This document shows, in pieces, positions 40,616 to 49,263 of a DNA stretch of 64,000 nucleotides. The position numbers were made by a program, and so were the translations under genes. The stretch spans positions 496,001 through 560,000 of the forward strand of contig NZ_CABVIY010000005.1 in the NCBI RefSeq assembly GCF_902498195.1, read 5' to 3'. The DNA is from Pseudomonas fluorescens (GTDB lineage: Bacteria; Pseudomonadota; Gammaproteobacteria; Pseudomonadales; Pseudomonadaceae). The notes under the pieces were generated by a model. It saw nothing but the letters and a program-made list of their open reading frames with translations, did no database searches and had not been told where the DNA came from. Within the stretch, counting starts at the first letter, position 1, and every line of letters starts with the position of its first letter.

Positions 40616-42505
40616 TCAGATCCGGAAGCTGCCCACCAAATGCTTCAAGCGGCTGGCCTGCTGTTCCAGGTCCGAGCAGGCGCGCAAGGTGGACTGCAGG
40701 TTCTCCATGCCTTCCTGGTTCAGCGTGTTGATCTCGTTAATGTCCATGTTGATCGAGTCAACCACGGCCGTCTGCTCTTCAGTGGCGGTGGCCACCGACT
40801 GGTTCATCCCGTCGATTTCACCGATGCGCTGGGTCACGCTACCCAGGCGCTCGCCCGCCTGGTTGGCGATCGACACGCTGTCCTGGCTGTGGCGCTGGCT
40901 TTCGCCCATGGTATTGACCGATTCACGGGCGCCGACTTGCAGCTCCTCGATCATGCGCTGCACTTGCTGCGCCGATTCCTGGGTGCGGTGGGCCAGATTG
41001 CGAACTTCGTCTGCCACCACGGCAAAGCCACGGCCCGCCTCGCCAGCACGCGCCGCTTCAATGGCCGCGTTGAGCGCCAGCAGGTTGGTTTGCTGGGAGA
41101 TGCTGGTGATCACTTCGAGGATCTGACCGATGTTCACGGTCTTGCTGTTCAGCGTTTCGATGTGCGAGCTGGAAGTGACGATCAGGTCCGACAGGCGGTT
41201 CATGGCCTCAATGTTGCGATTGACCACTTGCTGGCCTTCTTCGGCCAAGTGGCGGGCGGAGCTGGCGTGTTGCGACGCTTGCGCGGCGTTATGCGCGATT
41301 TCCTGAGCCGCAGCCCCCAGTTGATTGATCGCGGCAGCGACGCTGCTGGTGCGGTTGACCTGCTCGTCGGAATTGACCATCGAAGCGTTCGAGGCACTCA
41401 CCACACGCAGGGCCACTTCGTTGACCTGCTCGGTGGCCGACGACACTTCGCGGATCGAGGTGTGAATACGTTCCACGAAGCGGTTGAAGGCGTTCCCGAG
41501 AATGCCAAACTCGTCCTGGGTATGAATGACCAGGCGCTTGGTCAGGTCGCCTTCACCTTCGGCGATATCTTCCATGGCGCGGCTCATGGCCTGGAGGGGT
41601 TGCAGCAGCAGACGAATCAGCATGCCCAGCAGGGCAATGATGAAGACCACGGCGACCACGGTGGCAACCACAGCCGAGGCACGGAATTCACTGAGCCTGG
41701 AAAACGCCTTGTCCTTGTCGATCGACAGGCCGATGTACCAATTCACCGAAGGCAAGCCCTTGATCGGGGCGAACGTGACGATGCGGGTCTGGCCATTGGC
41801 CTGGACTTCACTCAACTCACCGTTGATCCGTGGCGTCCCCTGCGGGAAGAGATCACTCAGGCTCTTCATCTGCATGTTTTTGTCAGGGTGGACCAGCACC
41901 TTGCCATCGGAGCTGACCATGAAGGCGTAACCCACTCCGCCCAGATCCAGCTTGTTGATGATGTCGACCAGCGCACCGAAGCTCACATCACCACCGATCA
42001 CGCCGACGGTCTGCCCAGACTTGCGGATGGCTGCCACCATGGAGACCACCAGCGTGTTAGTGGCCATTTCGACGTACGGCTCGGTCATGGCGACGGAGCT
42101 GCTGGCCTCGGCCAGCTTGTACCAGGGGCGTGTGCGCGCATCGTACCCATCGGGCATCTTTGCATCAGGCAGGATGGCGAACTCGCCTTTGGTGGTACCG
42201 ACGTAAGTGCTGGGGAAGCTCGACACCAGTGTTTTCTGCGCCATCAACGTGGTGATGCTGGTCATCTCCGGGTTCAAGGCCGCGTTTTGCGCCAGGTTTT
42301 CCACCAGCAAGGTGCGGCCGTCGAACCAGTTCTTGATGTTGGCCGCCGTCACTTGACCCATTTCATGGAGGTTGTTTTCCAGATCCTTGCGAATGGCGTT
42401 GCGCTGCAGGTAGTCGTTGTACAACGTGAATAGCGCGAAAGCGGCTACCACGATCAGCGACGCCGCAAGCAGGATCTTGTGGCTGAATCGAAGGTTTTTA
42501 TTCAT
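40616..42505 (-). CDS. Methyl-accepting chemotaxis protein with dCache amino-acid sensor (PctA-like)
   Basis: A 629-residue chemoreceptor, start at the ATG complementary to 42503-42505 (MNKNLRFSHKILLAASLIVV), the same length as P. aeruginosa PctA. TM1 about 10-29, a periplasmic dCache domain to about 280, TM2, HAMP (LLQPLQAMSRAMEDIAEGEGDLTKRL) and a signalling hairpin with EVITSISQQTNLLALNAAIEAARAGEAGRGFAVVADEVR in outline. The amino-acid pocket residues Y121, R126, W128, Y129, Y144 and D173 are all present, at PctA numbering, so L-amino acids are the expected ligands. No C-terminal CheR pentapeptide is seen. Confidence 0.92.
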   Translation of the reverse strand: MNKNLRFSHKILLAASLIVVAAFALFTLYNDYLQRNAIRKDLENNLHEMGQVTAANIKNWFDGRTLLVENLAQNAALNPEMTSITTLMAQKTLVSSFPSTYVGTTKGEFAILPDAKMPDGYDARTRPWYKLAEASSSVAMTEPYVEMATNTLVVSMVAAIRKSGQTVGVIGGDVSFGALVDIINKLDLGGVGYAFMVSSDGKVLVHPDKNMQMKSLSDLFPQGTPRINGELSEVQANGQTRIVTFAPIKGLPSVNWYIGLSIDKDKAFSRLSEFRASAVVATVVAVVFIIALLGMLIRLLLQPLQAMSRAMEDIAEGEGDLTKRLVIHTQDEFGILGNAFNRFVERIHTSIREVSSATEQVNEVALRVVSASNASMVNSDEQVNRTSSVAAAINQLGAAAQEIAHNAAQASQHASSARHLAEEGQQVVNRNIEAMNRLSDLIVTSSSHIETLNSKTVNIGQILEVITSISQQTNLLALNAAIEAARAGEAGRGFAVVADEVRNLAHRTQESAQQVQRMIEELQVGARESVNTMGESQRHSQDSVSIANQAGERLGSVTQRIGEIDGMNQSVATATEEQTAVVDSINMDINEINTLNQEGMENLQSTLRACSDLEQQASRLKHLVGSFRI

Positions 42506-42658
42506 ACGGGTCGTGTCCAACAAGGCGTTATTGTTGATTGGCACGAGCTGTATCGACCGATGAATTAAATACTGAACATGTTTGTTCGTTTTTCTAGACG
42601 CGGAAGCTCGTCGGAAATATCCCTGCAAGCTGGAATTCAGAACCGCCAAATACGACGC

Positions 42659-42684
42659 ACAAAAAAACCGCCGAAGCGGTTTTT
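42659..42684. terminator. Intrinsic terminator downstream of the small acidic protein gene
   Basis: AAAAAAACCGC-cgaa-GCGGTTTTT, directly after the stop codon. T-tracts on both strands suggest bidirectional use. Confidence 0.85.
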
Positions 42685-42685
42685 G

Positions 42686-42895
42686 TCATTCAGTCGTCCA
42701 GTCAAACTCGTCGTATTCATCATCCTCGTCGTCCTCGAACATTTCCTCTTCAAGAACGTCTTCTTCCTCAGCGTCAGCCTCTTCCGGCTGATTCAGCAGA
42801 AAATCCTTACGACTTTCGGTAATCGCGCGCCGAAGTTCTTCGCCTTTTTCAGGGCAGTTGAGCATTTGGGCGATGCGGTCGATTTTTTTTGCCAC
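42686..42895 (-). CDS. Small, very acidic protein of unknown function
   Basis: A 69-residue protein, start GTG complementary to 42893-42895 because GGAGG lies five bases before it; an in-frame ATG 18 bases upstream would contain this ribosome site inside the gene. The first 40 residues form a basic/hydrophobic helix (AKKIDRIAQMLNCPEKGEELRRAI) and the last 28 are almost all Asp/Glu (EEEDVLEEEMFEDDEDDEYD). It could bind basic proteins or mimic nucleic acid, but no function is known to me. Confidence 0.7.
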   Translation of the reverse strand: MAKKIDRIAQMLNCPEKGEELRRAITESRKDFLLNQPEEADAEEEDVLEEEMFEDDEDDEYDEFDWTTE

Positions 42896-42975
42896 GGTTT
42901 CCTCCAACCCCATCGGCGATGGCTTGATAGTGCGCGCTTTCGGGTTCGGATGCCAAATCGCCGGGGTTGGGCGGG

Positions 42976-43587
42976 TCAGTTTTTTTGCAGGGCCTTGAGT
43001 CGGGTGGTGAGATTTTCATCGGGGTAGCGTTTGTGCAGGTCCGCCAGCAACTTGTCGGCGGCTTGGCTGTTTCCGGATTTTTGCAGGCGCAGGACTTCGC
43101 GCAGTTGCTCATCCAGGGATTTCACCGGTGCGGCGACGCGCTTGCTGACTTTGGCTTCATCCGCCAGGTCGGCACTGAAGGATTCGCTTTGTGCCGGGGC
43201 TGCCGATTCCGCCATAGGTGCTGGCGCAGGCATCGCGCCGGCCGGGGCGGCGAGTGAACGGGTGGCTGCCGATTCGGCTTCTTTTTTGGCCATCGGGGCG
43301 GAAGCTTTGGGTGCAGGTGCGAAGTCGTAGCTTGGCACTGGCTCAGGTGAGCGTTGCACCAGCGACAGCATCAGCGCGACGCCGACGAGGCTGGCGAATG
43401 CCACTTGCCAGCGGGGTTGTTGGCAGGCGCGGATCCAGCGCTGCCAAATAGTTGGCTTCGATACAGGGGCTTCACGCTGCGCAGTGCCCAGGATGAACGC
43501 ATCAAGATGGGCCGGCGGCTCTTCACTCCCATGTTCGCGGTAATGTTCGAGCACTTGCTGTTCAGGTGTCGGGCGGGCGTCAGTCAT
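42976..43587 (-). CDS. Single-pass membrane protein, putative anti-sigma factor
   Basis: A 203-residue protein: cytoplasmic N-terminus (about 1-55, HLDAFILGTAQREAP), one TM helix (about 60-77, WQVAFASLVGVALMLSLVQ), an Ala/Pro-rich periplasmic linker and a C-terminal helical part (SLDEQLREVLRLQKSGNSQAADKLLADLHKRYPD). It lacks the HxxxCxxC zinc motif. The gene overlaps the sigma-factor gene (ATGA), the usual place for an anti-sigma factor, so that role is inferred from context. Confidence 0.6.
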   Translation of the reverse strand: MTDARPTPEQQVLEHYREHGSEEPPAHLDAFILGTAQREAPVSKPTIWQRWIRACQQPRWQVAFASLVGVALMLSLVQRSPEPVPSYDFAPAPKASAPMAKKEAESAATRSLAAPAGAMPAPAPMAESAAPAQSESFSADLADEAKVSKRVAAPVKSLDEQLREVLRLQKSGNSQAADKLLADLHKRYPDENLTTRLKALQKN

Positions 43588-44195
43588 GTCAGTACCTCCT
43601 CGGCCAGCAGCCGACGCAGTTTTTGCTGGGCGTAACGCAAGCGGCTCTTGACGGTTTCCAGCGGTGTTTCAGTGAGAGTGGCGATCTGCGGCAGGTCGAG
43701 ATCGCTGTAGGCGCGCAGCAGGAACACTTCGCGCTGGTCAGGGGGCAAGGCTTGCAGCGCGGCTTCCAGGCGTTGACCGTCACGGCTCAGGCTCAGCAGT
43801 TGCTCCGGATCGGAGGCTTCGTCGGCCAGGGCATGGGTTTGTTCATCGTAACTGTCGTGCAGCGGTTGATGGACTCCATGTTTGCGCCAGTGATCGATCA
43901 GGCGGTTGCGCGCAATCTGGTACAGCCAGGTACGAAAAGTCGCCCGGCCTTGTGGCTGGCTGCCGCTGCGGATCAGGCTCAGCCAGGTCTCCTGATACAC
44001 CTCCTCCGCCCGTTCCGCGCTGCCGCTGAGCCCCAGCAGAAAACGATACAAACCTTGGCGATGGCGTGCGTACAAAATCTCGAACGCCGCACCGTCGCCC
44101 GCGCGATAACAGGCCAGCAGCGATTCGTCGCTGCTGGCCTCAACGCTGTTCGCAGGCGCAAACAGCTGGCTGACGAACCCCTTGAGTCGGCTCAC
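43584..44195 (-). CDS. ECF-type RNA polymerase sigma factor
   Basis: A 203-residue sigma-70 family protein. Region 2 (about 30-100: LLACYRAGDGAAFEILYARHRQGLYRFLLG, TFRTWLYQIARNRLIDHWRK) and region 4 (about 135-190: LQALPPDQREVFLLRAYSDLDLPQIATLTETPLETVKSRLRYAQQKLRRLL) are complete. The start codon is GTG complementary to 44193-44195, overlapping the VWA stop by one base (TAGTG). It is co-transcribed with the VWA gene upstream and the membrane protein downstream. The inducing signal is unknown. Confidence 0.92.
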   Translation of the reverse strand: MSRLKGFVSQLFAPANSVEASSDESLLACYRAGDGAAFEILYARHRQGLYRFLLGLSGSAERAEEVYQETWLSLIRSGSQPQGRATFRTWLYQIARNRLIDHWRKHGVHQPLHDSYDEQTHALADEASDPEQLLSLSRDGQRLEAALQALPPDQREVFLLRAYSDLDLPQIATLTETPLETVKSRLRYAQQKLRRLLAEEVLT

Positions 44196-45898
44196 TATTC
44201 AATCCGTCGGTCAGTGGCGGTTGGATTCGACGCCGTGGTGGTGCGCAGGCTCTGCGCCAGCGCCACCAACTGCACGAACTCGCTGCGCAGGCCGAAGCGG
44301 TCATCGCCCCGTGCGCCACGGGCCAGGGCTTCGGTGTCTTTGAGGCTGAACTCGCCGGTGTAGCGACCCTCCTTGAGCTGTTGGGAAAACGCGGCGACGG
44401 CGGCGGCAAATCGCAGGTCGTCACTCGCCGCTTTCACGCTGTCTGTGATGGGCCGCTCGATCAGGCGACTATTCCCACCTTCCGGCAGCTGATAACGCAC
44501 ACGCAGCATCGCCCATTCTCCATTCTTGCCGGCCACAGCAGCGCCCGCTTTTCCATAGCGCAGCGGCTCCAACCAGCCCTTCTCGCCCTTGGGGACAATT
44601 TCGTACAACGCCGTTACCGTATGCCCTGCACCGATTTCGCCGGCATCGACCTTGTCGTTGCTGAAATCCTCACGCTTCAGCGCGCGGTTTTCATAACCCA
44701 GCAGCCGATACTCACTGACTTGCGCCGGGTTGAACTCGACTTGCAGCTTCACGTTTTTCGCCACCACCGCCAGGGTCGAGCCGAGCTGATCCACCAGCAC
44801 CTTGCGCGCCTCGCGCAGGTTGTCGATGTAGGCGTAGTTTCCATCGCCGGCATCGGCCAGTTGTTCCATCAGGTGTTCATTGTAGTTATCCACACCAAAA
44901 CCCAGGGTGGTCAGGGACACGCCGGTCTTGCGCTTATCCACAGCCATTTGCTTGAGGCTGTCGAAGTCGCTGATACCCACGTTGAAATCACCGTCGGTGG
45001 CCAGCAGCACGCGGTTGATGCCTTTGGGGATAAACGCTTGCTGCGCCATTTGGTAGGCCAGTTCGATGCCCGACGCGCCAGCCGTGGAGCCGCCAGCCGT
45101 CAATTGGTCGATGGCGGTACGAATTTTCGCTTTTTCCCGTCCGGAAACGGGCTCGAGCACCACGCGGGATTCGCCGGCATAGACCACCAGCGACACCCGG
45201 TCCTGCTCGCGCAGTTGATCGACCAGCAACTTCAGCGTGCTTTTGACCAGCGGCAAGCCCTCGCGACGGTCCATCGAACCGGACACATCCACCAGAAACA
45301 CCAGGTTCGCCGGGGCCAGCTCCGCCACCGCGCGATCCGACGCCTTGATACCGATGCGCAGCAAGCGGGTGTGCGGGTTCCACGGCGATGCCGCCAGCTC
45401 GGTGGTCACGCCGAAGGGCGAGCCATCGGTGGGCAAGGCGTAGTCGTAAGGGAAGTAATTGACCATTTCCTCCAGCCGCACCGCGCCTTCGGGTGGCAGG
45501 CGCCCCTGATTGAGCAGGCGACGGACGTTGGCATACGCGCCGGTGTCGACGTCGGCGCTGAAGGTCGAGACCGGTGTTTCGGCAACGCTGTGGATCGGGT
45601 TGTCGGCCAGGGCCTGGTATTGCTCACGCTGCTCGTCGCGGTAGCCCTGTGGATAAGTTTCGCCGGCAGGCACCGGCGCGAAAGCGGGTGCCGCGCGCAC
45701 GCTGCGCTTGGCCAGTGCAGCATCGGCCATGACCGCTTCGTGTTGCACCACGGCTTCGGTTTTCAACTCAGGCTGAGCCGGTGACGGCACCGCCGCGGAC
45801 TCGGGCTTGGACGACACGCCGCAACCGGCCATCGCCAGCAACAGCCCGGCGGCGAAACCCTGGGTGGCCGGGCGCAGAAAACAAGGAGAAAAGGACAT
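44195..45898 (-). CDS. VWA-domain lipoprotein (YfbK-like)
   Basis: A 567-residue protein with a lipoprotein signal peptide ending LAMAGC (Cys26). The N-terminal von Willebrand-type region (TFSADVDTGAYANVRRLLNQG) precedes a VWA domain whose MIDAS motif DVSGS is at 204-208, and a C-terminal DUF3520-like part. Such proteins are found beside ECF sigma genes in many gammaproteobacteria; function unclear. On the minus strand CTCAGAGGA and TCCTCCTGAG near the start could pair and mask the ribosome site. It is the first gene of the VWA-sigma-membrane protein operon. Confidence 0.85.
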   Translation of the reverse strand: MSFSPCFLRPATQGFAAGLLLAMAGCGVSSKPESAAVPSPAQPELKTEAVVQHEAVMADAALAKRSVRAAPAFAPVPAGETYPQGYRDEQREQYQALADNPIHSVAETPVSTFSADVDTGAYANVRRLLNQGRLPPEGAVRLEEMVNYFPYDYALPTDGSPFGVTTELAASPWNPHTRLLRIGIKASDRAVAELAPANLVFLVDVSGSMDRREGLPLVKSTLKLLVDQLREQDRVSLVVYAGESRVVLEPVSGREKAKIRTAIDQLTAGGSTAGASGIELAYQMAQQAFIPKGINRVLLATDGDFNVGISDFDSLKQMAVDKRKTGVSLTTLGFGVDNYNEHLMEQLADAGDGNYAYIDNLREARKVLVDQLGSTLAVVAKNVKLQVEFNPAQVSEYRLLGYENRALKREDFSNDKVDAGEIGAGHTVTALYEIVPKGEKGWLEPLRYGKAGAAVAGKNGEWAMLRVRYQLPEGGNSRLIERPITDSVKAASDDLRFAAAVAAFSQQLKEGRYTGEFSLKDTEALARGARGDDRFGLRSEFVQLVALAQSLRTTTASNPTATDRRIE

Positions 45899-45985
45899 GG
45901 GGGCTGACCTCAGGAGGAAATTGATCCATTCATCCTCTGAGACGGCCAGCCCGAACGGTTCGGGTTAAACCGCGCTAACAATTTT

Positions 45986-46549
45986 TCAGCGGTGATAACG
46001 CCGCGCCACGCTGCTGTTTCTCAGCACATGGCCTTTGATTTTTTCCAGGAACTGCGTGCGGGTCAGGCCGGCGGGCAAGGCATCCGGGGCCAGGTCCAGG
46101 GCGTAGAGCTGGATGATGTAATGGTGCGCACTGTCGCCCACTGGCGGGCAAGGACCGACATAACCCGTGGTGCCTTTGCTGTTCGTACCGCCCACCCCTT
46201 CAAGCGCGGATTTGGCACCGACACCGGCCGCAATCTGATGGGTGCTGGCCTTGATCCCGTAATGCAGCCAGTGATCGACGCCCTGGCCTTTCTGGCCATC
46301 CGGATCGTGCATGACGATGGCGTAGCTTTGCGTGCCTGCCGGGCCAGCGTTCCAGCTCAGCGCCGGCGATTGATTGTGCCCGCCGCAACCCTGGGCATCG
46401 CTGGCAGCGGCCGAGGTAAACAAGCGGTCATCCGAGACGCCCGGGATGTTCAGGGTGAAACGGTCCTGGGCCGCCTGTGCCGGAAATTGCACGCAAAGGG
46501 CGACAGCTACAGCGGCCAGCCAAGGATTCAGAGAGGTCAATCGGGTCAT
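45986..46549 (-). CDS. YbhB/YbcL-family (PEBP/RKIP-like) exported protein
   Basis: A 187-residue protein with a Sec signal peptide (MTRLTSLNPWLAAVAVALCVQFPAQA), hence periplasmic. The PEBP core is clear: CGGHNQSPALSWNAGPAGTQSYAIVMHDPD, DHWLHYGI, and GYVGPCPPVGDSAHHYIIQLYAL, forming the conserved anion-binding pocket. The eukaryotic homologues inhibit Raf kinase; bacterial members are of unknown role. It lies 87 bases upstream of the VWA gene in the same direction, with an imperfect hairpin between, so co-transcription is possible. Confidence 0.9.
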   Translation of the reverse strand: MTRLTSLNPWLAAVAVALCVQFPAQAAQDRFTLNIPGVSDDRLFTSAAASDAQGCGGHNQSPALSWNAGPAGTQSYAIVMHDPDGQKGQGVDHWLHYGIKASTHQIAAGVGAKSALEGVGGTNSKGTTGYVGPCPPVGDSAHHYIIQLYALDLAPDALPAGLTRTQFLEKIKGHVLRNSSVARRYHR

Positions 46550-46638
46550 ACCGGAGCACCTTGTGCGGGTGGGGCCGTCGTCGGCGTGCAAACTATAGCC
46601 GGACCGTTCGTGCCGTGGCAGTGGGATTTGGATAAACC

Positions 46639-46713
46639 CGTAGGAGCTGACGAAGGCTGCGATCTTTTGATTTTCAAGATCAAAAGATCGCAGCCTTCGG
46701 CAGCTCCTACAGG
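46639..46713. repeat. REPIN, AAGATCGCAGCCTTCGGCAGCTCC class
   Basis: Arms about 46639-46668 (with CTGACGAAGG for CTGCCGAAGG) and 46680-46713, spacer only about 12 bases. Confidence 0.88.
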
Positions 46714-46737
46714 GGTGTTCGACTTTGATGACGTGTA

Positions 46738-46755
46738 CCCGGCGTTGTCGCCGGG
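46738..46755 (-). other. Hairpin downstream of the DUF945 gene
   Basis: Perfect CCCGGCG (46738-46744) and CGCCGGG (46749-46755), immediately after the stop codon at 46759. No T-tract, so it is only a possible Rho-independent terminator. Confidence 0.45.
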
Positions 46756-46758
46756 CTG

Positions 46759-48264
46759 TTACTGGACCTCGCCAGCACCACCAAACTTGCTCATGAGGAA
46801 ACCGACAAACTCCTCAAGGGTCATTTTCTGGCCGTTGAAATCCACCTGATTGTTGGCGTAGTGCAGCTTGCTGACGACGTTGTTGCCTTCCAGTTTGGCC
46901 AACTGGCTGCCAACGGCCATGCTGCTGAACATGTCCGCCGTGGCGCTGGCCTGATCGGCGATCAGTTTGGCGTCGGTCTGGCCGTCGATTTGCGACTGCA
47001 CGGTGAGGACGTCAACGATCATCGGCTTGGACACTTGCACATTGACGTCCAGCAAGGCGATCAACTGCCTGACCAGTTGATCGGCCGGCAGGTCGATCGA
47101 TTGCGGCTTGGTCAGGTCGAGCACCAGGTTGGCGCGGCTTTCGCCATTGCTGGTGTTGAACGACAGGTTTTCCAGGGCCACCTGCGGGCCGGCGGCGAGC
47201 AATTGCTCCAGATGGGTCTTGAGCTGCGCCTCTTCGGCTTCGGTCAGGTTCAGTTCCGGCACCGGCTGACCGTTCTCGGCCGCTTCGGCGGCAGCCTGCT
47301 CGTAGGGTTGCAGCTTGGTCTGGTAGATCTGCATCAATGCCAGGGTGGCCGGCATGTCGAGGTTCTTCAGGCTAACGGCCATCTGCGCAGAACCGACAGC
47401 CTTGCCATTGAGTGACACTTCGCCAATCTTGTAATCGGCGCGTCCGGACCCGCTGGTCCCCGTCTCCGAGGTCTGGCTTTTCATCTCGAAATTCTTCAAG
47501 CCCAGCACCGACTGTTTCGGGCCGAAGGTGGTTTTGCTGTTGGTCAGCGCGATGTTGTTCTCGCCGATGTAATACCCGTAGGTACTTTTGCTCAGGTTGC
47601 TGGCCAGGGTCAGGCCGCTCAACTCGACCTGCACCGGCGCCTGGTCTTCGGAAACAGTGGTGAGCTTCAGGCTGTCCATGTAGCCGTCGGCCTTGACCTT
47701 CTGCGCCTGGGCACTGGCCGCGACGTCGAACTTCAGACCAGAGAACTTCAGGCTCGACTTGTCATCCAGCGCCGTTTCCAGCGGCAGCAGTTCAAAGGTG
47801 CCGTTGGTGGCGTTGTCGTAGCCGATGTTGACCACGCCCTTGAGCGGCGAGGCATCCTTGGTGGCGGCGAACCATTTTTCCGTGAGCGGGGTTTTTTCAA
47901 GCTCGTAGTGACTGGTGGCCATGACCGGCAGCCACTTCAGCGAAACCAGGCGCGAGAACGGCAGCGGGCCATGCTCGATGCGATCGACGAACAGCAACTC
48001 GATCGGCGCTTCGCCGAACATTTCACCTTCGCCCTTGAGCCGATAATGCGCAGTGCTGCTAAACATATGGCGCTCCAGCGACACCAGCTCCACCTTCGCC
48101 GTGCCCTTGTGCCCGACCAGCGCAGCCTGCAATTGCTGGTTGGCGTCCGCCAGGGAAGTGTTCAGCACACTTTCGATCTTGGTGCCGGTGTACCAGGCAC
48201 CGCCAGCGCTGATGACGCCGATGGCGACCAAAATTCCTAGAAGCACGCCTGCTGATTTATTCAT
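46759..48264 (-). CDS. YdgA-family (DUF945) protein
   Basis: A 501-residue protein beginning MNKSAGVLLGILVAIGVISAGGAWYTG, one N-terminal TM or uncleaved signal helix. The remainder is a beta-rich periplasmic domain with the DUF945 pattern (ESVLNTSLADANQQL; LVSLERHMFSSTAHYRLKGEGE; GFLMSKFGG at the end). YdgA in E. coli is a periplasmic protein of unknown function. The chosen start is the ATG at 48262-48264 complement, the more usual N-terminus; a start 15 bases earlier is possible. Monocistronic. Confidence 0.85.
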   Translation of the reverse strand: MNKSAGVLLGILVAIGVISAGGAWYTGTKIESVLNTSLADANQQLQAALVGHKGTAKVELVSLERHMFSSTAHYRLKGEGEMFGEAPIELLFVDRIEHGPLPFSRLVSLKWLPVMATSHYELEKTPLTEKWFAATKDASPLKGVVNIGYDNATNGTFELLPLETALDDKSSLKFSGLKFDVAASAQAQKVKADGYMDSLKLTTVSEDQAPVQVELSGLTLASNLSKSTYGYYIGENNIALTNSKTTFGPKQSVLGLKNFEMKSQTSETGTSGSGRADYKIGEVSLNGKAVGSAQMAVSLKNLDMPATLALMQIYQTKLQPYEQAAAEAAENGQPVPELNLTEAEEAQLKTHLEQLLAAGPQVALENLSFNTSNGESRANLVLDLTKPQSIDLPADQLVRQLIALLDVNVQVSKPMIVDVLTVQSQIDGQTDAKLIADQASATADMFSSMAVGSQLAKLEGNNVVSKLHYANNQVDFNGQKMTLEEFVGFLMSKFGGAGEVQ

Positions 48265-48443
48265 GAATGACCCGATCAATGTCCGTTGTTGAAAATGTGG
48301 TCGTCTTCCCTGAACCCATGACGGGTGGCGGTCACGACTGCGATTTGAGTGGGGTGCAGATTAGCATCAGGTGTGCGGGGTGCCCGAATGATTAAAGGTG
48401 AAAGAGTGTCATGACGGGGAAGGTTTTGGTGCTCATGCCGATG

Positions 48444-48512
48444 CCTTCGCGAGCAAGCCCGCTCCCACATTGGAATGCATTTCAAATGTGGGAGCGGGCT
48501 TGCTCGCGAAGG
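48444..48512. repeat. REPIN, GCGAGCAAGCCCGCTCCCAC class
   Basis: Arms about 48444-48469 and 48487-48512; its spacer (ATTGGAATGCATTTCAAAT) is identical to that of the REPIN at 9119-9182. Confidence 0.9.
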
Positions 48513-48534
48513 CGTCATCACTGACAAAACACAA

Positions 48535-49170
48535 TCAGGAGTATTGGACCTCGATCTCATCGAGCTGATGATCAAAGGTCTTCAGCCGCGCCGTCCAGGT
48601 GTACACCAGCACTTCAAAATCCCGATTGATCACCGCCCCGCCCGTCACTTCCCCACGCGGGTCGCAGAAATCCAGCTGATAGCGCTCGCGGGCCATGGCG
48701 GTGGCGACATCGGCCAGTTCCCGGGCGTTGTTCAGCCAGTGGCGGCCGTCGTCCGCCACTTGCTTGTCCAGCTCCAGGCATTGCTTCTTCAGGGTTTCGA
48801 GGCTTTTTTCCAGCGGCGTGCCGGTGAGTTCGCCCATGACTTCCTGGAACGTGCGCCCCGGCTGCCAGTAACTGCCCCAGAAATAGCGGTCGAACACCGT
48901 TTCGACACGGCGCAACGCGACCTTGGTGTCCCAGATCAGCACCAGGGTCTTGCCTTGTTCGAGTTGTCTTTTTTTGATCCGCTGGCTCTGGACGGACGCC
49001 CAGGCCACCACTGCGATGGACATCACGGCGATCAGCGCGACGGCACTGTCGAGAAACACCAGCGCCTTGTCGATCTGATGGGCCAGCATAATGCCGTAGA
49101 AATAGGTTGCCGTGAGCAGCACCAGCGCCACGACGGCACACCAGAAGCCGAGAGCATAAGGGTTTTTCAT
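48535..49170 (-). CDS. Unknown inner-membrane protein with two N-terminal TM helices
   Basis: A 211-residue protein from the ATG complementary to 49168-49170 (MKNPYALGFWCAVVALVLL). TM helices lie at about 7-30 and 38-60; the rest is a cytoplasmic helical domain (QRIKKRQLEQGKTLVLIWDTKVALRRVETVFDRYFWG; LETLKKQCLELDKQVADDGRHWLNNA). No motif was recognized. GGGGAAA precedes the ATG. It lies 94 bases downstream of the outer-membrane efflux gene but reads as a separate unit. Confidence 0.65.
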   Translation of the reverse strand: MKNPYALGFWCAVVALVLLTATYFYGIMLAHQIDKALVFLDSAVALIAVMSIAVVAWASVQSQRIKKRQLEQGKTLVLIWDTKVALRRVETVFDRYFWGSYWQPGRTFQEVMGELTGTPLEKSLETLKKQCLELDKQVADDGRHWLNNARELADVATAMARERYQLDFCDPRGEVTGGAVINRDFEVLVYTWTARLKTFDHQLDEIEVQYS

Positions 49171-49263
49171 TATTGGTTTCCCCATGACCTGCGCAAGCCT
49201 TGTGCGAAGCAAGGGCGTTTTTTCACGAACGCCCTTTCAACACTTCAAAGCATAGCAACGGCC

